Positions 6,698 to 8,175 of a stretch of DNA of 8,175 nucleotides are shown here, piece after piece. A model generated the notes under the pieces. The model was not told where the DNA came from, made no database searches, and saw only the letters and a program-made list of their open reading frames with translations. The position numbers and the translations under genes are program-made. Positions within the stretch are counted from its first letter, which is position 1. Every line of letters starts with the position of its first letter. Source of the DNA: Clostridium sp. CAG:465 (lineage in GTDB: Bacteria > Bacillota > Clostridia > TANB77 > CAG-465). The stretch covers positions 1 to 8,175 of the forward strand of contig FR891278.1 of assembly GCA_000433755.1 (NCBI GenBank), in the 5' to 3' direction.

Positions 6698-6765
6698 AAA
6701 AGTAAATTCTAGTTTGAAATACAAGACTAAATTCTAGTTTTAAGCAAAATCTAGAATTTACTTTT
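6698..6765. repeat. 15-bp perfect inverted repeat with an internal third copy
   Basis: AAAAGTAAATTCTAG (6698-6712) is the exact reverse complement of CTAGAATTTACTTTT (6751-6765). A direct copy of the core, TAAATTCTAGTTT, also lies at 6728-6740. The inner copy can form a tighter hairpin: TAAATTCTAGTTTT, tetraloop AAGC, AAAA-T-CTAGAATTTA. The 3' arm thus has two possible partners. It could be a terminator, a protein-binding site or a tiny mobile-element relic; the sequence alone does not decide. Confidence 0.75.
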
Positions 6766-6802
6766 AAACTTAAAAAATATATATATAAATTATAAATAAT
6801 TA

Positions 6803-6831
6803 TTGAAAAAAGTTTAAATATACAATATAAT
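6803..6831 (+). promoter_or_regulatory. Sigma-A promoter of the prepilin-lectin gene
   Basis: TTGAAA (6803-6808) and TATAAT (6826-6831) lie 17 bases apart. The predicted start near 6838 falls inside the first AGTACGTACT palindrome (6835-6844), so a protein bound there could block initiation. The resulting leader to the ATG at 6929 is about 90 bases. Confidence 0.75.
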
Positions 6832-6832
6832 A

Positions 6833-6916
6833 AAAGTACGTACTAGTTCTATGTATAAAAACTAAAGAAAGAGGAAAGTACGTACTAGTTCTATGTATAA
6901 AAACAAAAGAAAGAGA
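6833..6916 (+). repeat. 42-bp tandem duplication with paired palindromes in the leader
   Basis: Copies at 6833-6874 and 6875-6916 differ at two positions. Each carries the perfect palindrome AGTACGTACT (6835-6844, 6877-6886) and an in-frame ATGTATAAAAAC. In the first copy that ATG is followed by a TAA (6863-6865), making a four-codon frame MYKN. In the second the same codon is AAA, and the frame continues into the main gene. No ribosome site precedes either ATG at useful distance. Confidence 0.88.
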
Positions 6917-6919
6917 GGA
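6914..6919 (+). promoter_or_regulatory. Ribosome binding site that sets the prepilin gene start
   Basis: AGAGGA lies nine bases before the ATG at 6929. The in-frame ATG at 6893 has its nearest purine-rich site (GAGG, 6871-6874) 18 bases away, which is too far. Translation should therefore begin at 6929. Confidence 0.65.
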
Positions 6920-6928
6920 AAAAGATAT

Positions 6929-7501
6929 ATGAAAGAAGTAGAAAAAGAAAAGCAAAAAGATAATTTTACAAAACTAACTCATAAAAGAGGTATATCACTA
7001 ATAGTGTTAATTGTAACTATAATAGTAATAATAATACTTGCAGCAGCAGTTATTTTAACAATAACAAAAAATAACCCAGTATCAAGTGCAAAAGAAGCAA
7101 CATTTAAAGAAGATATGATAAGTATACAAGATGAATTATCAATGTATTTATCAAAAAAATATACTGATAATCCAACAAGTTTTGATAAATCAAGTGTTAA
7201 TCTATCTGGAGATAGTATGGTAACAGAGTTACCTAGTACAAAGAAGTATAAAGATAAAGTGTCAGTAATAAAAGGAAAATTAGCATGGAATGGAGAAACT
7301 GAAAATAATACAGAGTATAAATGGTTTTCAGAAGTAACAGATGGAGCAACAAAGAATAGTGAAGAATGGAAAAATACAATAGCTAGTGTAAAATATGGGG
7401 TACCAATTCCTATAGGATTTACATATAAAGAGGGAACAAAAGAGTACCAATTCCAAAAGGCTTTACATATAAAGAGGGAACAAAAGATACTGGACTTGTA
7501 A
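6929..7501 (+). CDS. Prepilin-type leader part of the broken lectin-like gene
   Basis: This frame encodes 190 residues before a stop caused by the 44-bp duplication. A charged N-terminus (1-20, ending THKR) precedes Gly21 and a long hydrophobic helix (22-46, ISLIVLIVTIIVIIILAAAVILTI). This is the layout of a type III (prepilin) signal cut after the Gly by a prepilin peptidase. The usual Glu at mature position 5 is replaced by Val. A helical segment (about 55-80) and an Asn/Ser/Thr-rich region with an AWNGETENN-type turn follow. The product should be membrane-anchored, or in a pilus-like fibre, facing outward. The last residues, after GTK (about 168-171), are out-of-frame translation and unlikely to be native. 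Confidence 0.75.
   Translation: MKEVEKEKQKDNFTKLTHKRGISLIVLIVTIIVIIILAAAVILTITKNNPVSSAKEATFKEDMISIQDELSMYLSKKYTDNPTSFDKSSVNLSGDSMVTELPSTKKYKDKVSVIKGKLAWNGETENNTEYKWFSEVTDGATKNSEEWKNTIASVKYGVPIPIGFTYKEGTKEYQFQKALHIKREQKILDL
7400..7487 (+). repeat. 44-bp tandem duplication causing a frameshift
   Basis: Copies 7400-7443 and 7444-7487 both start GTACCAATTCC and end ATAAAGAGGGAACAAAAGA. They differ at three positions (7411/7455, 7413/7457, 7417/7461). They encode VPIPIGFTYKEGTK and VPIPKGFTYKEGTK respectively. Since 44 is not a multiple of three, the two halves of the gene lie in different frames. Confidence 0.92.
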
Positions 7502-8175
7502 TACAAGATGAGAAAGGTAACGAATTTGTATGGGTACCTGCAACTGAGAGTACATATGTAAAAGATACAAGTTTTCCTGGTGTTACACCAACAGGTGATG
7601 ATACTTTACCAAAAGGTATAACAGATGAAATAGCAGATGTAAAAAAATATGGAGGCTTTTATATAGGAAGATATGAAGCAGGAGTACCTGAAAAGCAAAG
7701 TAGTATAGATGGCAAATCATATAGTACTTCAAATGTAAAAGGTGTGCCAGTAAGTAAAAAAGATGCAACAGTTTGGACCTATATAAATTATACAAATTCA
7801 AAAGCAAATGCAGAAAGTATGATAAGTAATGAATATGTACAAACAGGATTAATAACAGGAAAAGCATGGGATACAACATGTCATTGGATAGAAGATAGTT
7901 TTAGTAGTATAAATGCATCAGCAAGTCTAAAGGATAGTAGATATTATGGAAATTATAAAAATTCATTATCACCAGCTAATGAAAATAGTGGAACAAAAAG
8001 AACAGCAGGATTTAATGAAAATTGGAAAGTAAAAAATATTTATGATTTAGCCGGAAATGTATGGGAATTGACGAGCGAGGCTAGCAGTTCTTATTTCATT
8101 AGTCGTGGCGGTAGCTACGGTATTGACGGTGTTGGCGGTAGCGACTATCCTGTTTCGTATCGTTACAGCTGTAGT
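7444..8175 (+). CDS. FGE/C-type-lectin-like domain, C-terminal part (partial)
   Basis: This frame is open from the second duplication copy to the window end. Family landmarks in order are EFVWVPA (7527-7547), YGGFYIGRYEAG (7648-7683), a helix-forming YTNSKANAESM, GLITGKAWDTTCHWIED, then YDLAGNVWELTSE and RGGSY. These define the formylglycine-generating-enzyme-type C-type lectin fold, also used by DGR-diversified proteins such as phage Mtd and Treponema TvpA. The catalytic cysteine pair of true formylglycine-generating enzymes is not evident, so ligand binding is more likely than catalysis. The domain cannot be translated at high level by itself, because no good start lies near its beginning. 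The C-terminal end is missing. Confidence 0.78.
8068..8175 (+). other. Probable DGR variable region (partial)
   Basis: From about the TTG codon of NVWEL onward, adenine drops to 19 of 105 bases (8071-8175) against 46 of 100 just before (7971-8070). G+C rises from 30% to about 50%. None of the 35 codons ends in A, against 17 of the 33 before. No Asn codon remains. The codons are dominated by AGY, TAY, GGY, GAC, ATT, GTT and TTC, many of them reachable from AAC or AAT by changing only adenines. The segment spans the RGGSY loop, the known location of variable regions in lectin-fold DGR targets. The end of the region and the homing site lie beyond the window. Confidence 0.68.

Larger units (their letters stand above)
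6929..8175 (+). pseudogene. Prepilin-leader / FGE-C-type-lectin protein, frameshifted, probable DGR target (partial)
   Basis: The full gene as read across the shift joins a prepilin-type leader to a formylglycine-generating-enzyme-like (SUMF1/EgtB) domain. Removing 44 bases at the tandem duplication (copies 7400-7443 and 7444-7487) restores one continuous frame. That frame reads ...VPIPKGFTYKEGTKDTGLVIQDEKGNEFVWVPA..., a normal family sequence. The stop at 7499-7501 is therefore secondary. The gene runs past the right edge. The shift could be a true inactivation, a reversible slip between repeats, or an assembly error; the copies differ at three positions, which argues against simple recent slippage. 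Its promoter and leader are intact, and the C-terminal part shows no further stops, so the damage looks recent. The predicted role is a cell-surface ligand-binding protein with a diversified tip. Confidence 0.7.

Noticed and set aside
6698..6765. Considered an insertion sequence end or miniature transposon
   Set aside because: No target-site duplication flanks the inverted repeat and no transposase remnant is present, so it was kept only as a repeat.
6979..7506. Long minus-strand frame opposite the prepilin-lectin gene
   Set aside because: It mirrors the codon structure of the real gene and has no promoter or ribosome site of its own.
7583..7879. Leu/Tyr/His-rich minus-strand frame opposite the lectin domain
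   Set aside because: Its composition is the typical antisense of an AT-rich gene, and it shows no family features.

Overview
The window is strongly AT-rich. It uses clear AGGAGG-type ribosome binding sites, sigma-A promoters of the TTGAAA/TTGACA-17-TATAAT type, and the standard genetic code, with TGA as a stop. With a FemAB-type peptidoglycan ligase and prepilin-like proteins of a clostridial type, this points to a low-GC Gram-positive bacterium, most likely a gut-type member of the Clostridia. The species cannot be named from the sequence.

Left part (1-5591) is ordinary chromosome. The last 16 codons of a plus-strand gene (3-53) converge on a minus-strand pair: a small-conductance mechanosensitive channel (MscS family) and, upstream of it, a membrane-anchored TlpA-like thioredoxin. 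Divergent from these, and sharing a short intergenic region with two promoters facing apart, is a plus-strand series: cysS (cysteinyl-tRNA synthetase), a FemAB-family lipid II aminoacyltransferase, a DUF6512-type membrane protein and a flavin reductase-like protein. cysS and the Fem gene are tightly coupled; both act on aminoacyl-tRNA.

Middle part (5588-5877) holds a perfect-consensus promoter, a roughly 255-nt non-coding transcript with several nested helices, and a strong intrinsic terminator. I match it to no RNA family by eye. A small helical orphan gene follows (5927-6394). Its 3' end runs into the remnant of a prepilin gene.

Right part (6514-8175) is the most unusual. Its long non-coding leader carries a 60-bp repeat at an 80-bp period, a hairpin built from a repeated CTAG-containing element, a good promoter, and a 42-bp tandem duplication with two identical palindromes exactly four helical turns apart. 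It drives a gene with a prepilin-type membrane leader and a C-terminal formylglycine-generating-enzyme/C-type-lectin-like domain. A diverged 44-bp tandem duplication shifts its frame. In the last ~105 bases the composition changes abruptly: adenine falls from 46% to 18%, none of 35 codons ends in A, and no Asn codon remains, within the ...RGGSY... segment of the lectin-like fold. This is the expected mark of adenine-directed mutagenesis, so the window probably ends inside the variable region of a diversity-generating retroelement (DGR) target gene. The template repeat and reverse transcriptase would be expected beyond the right edge.
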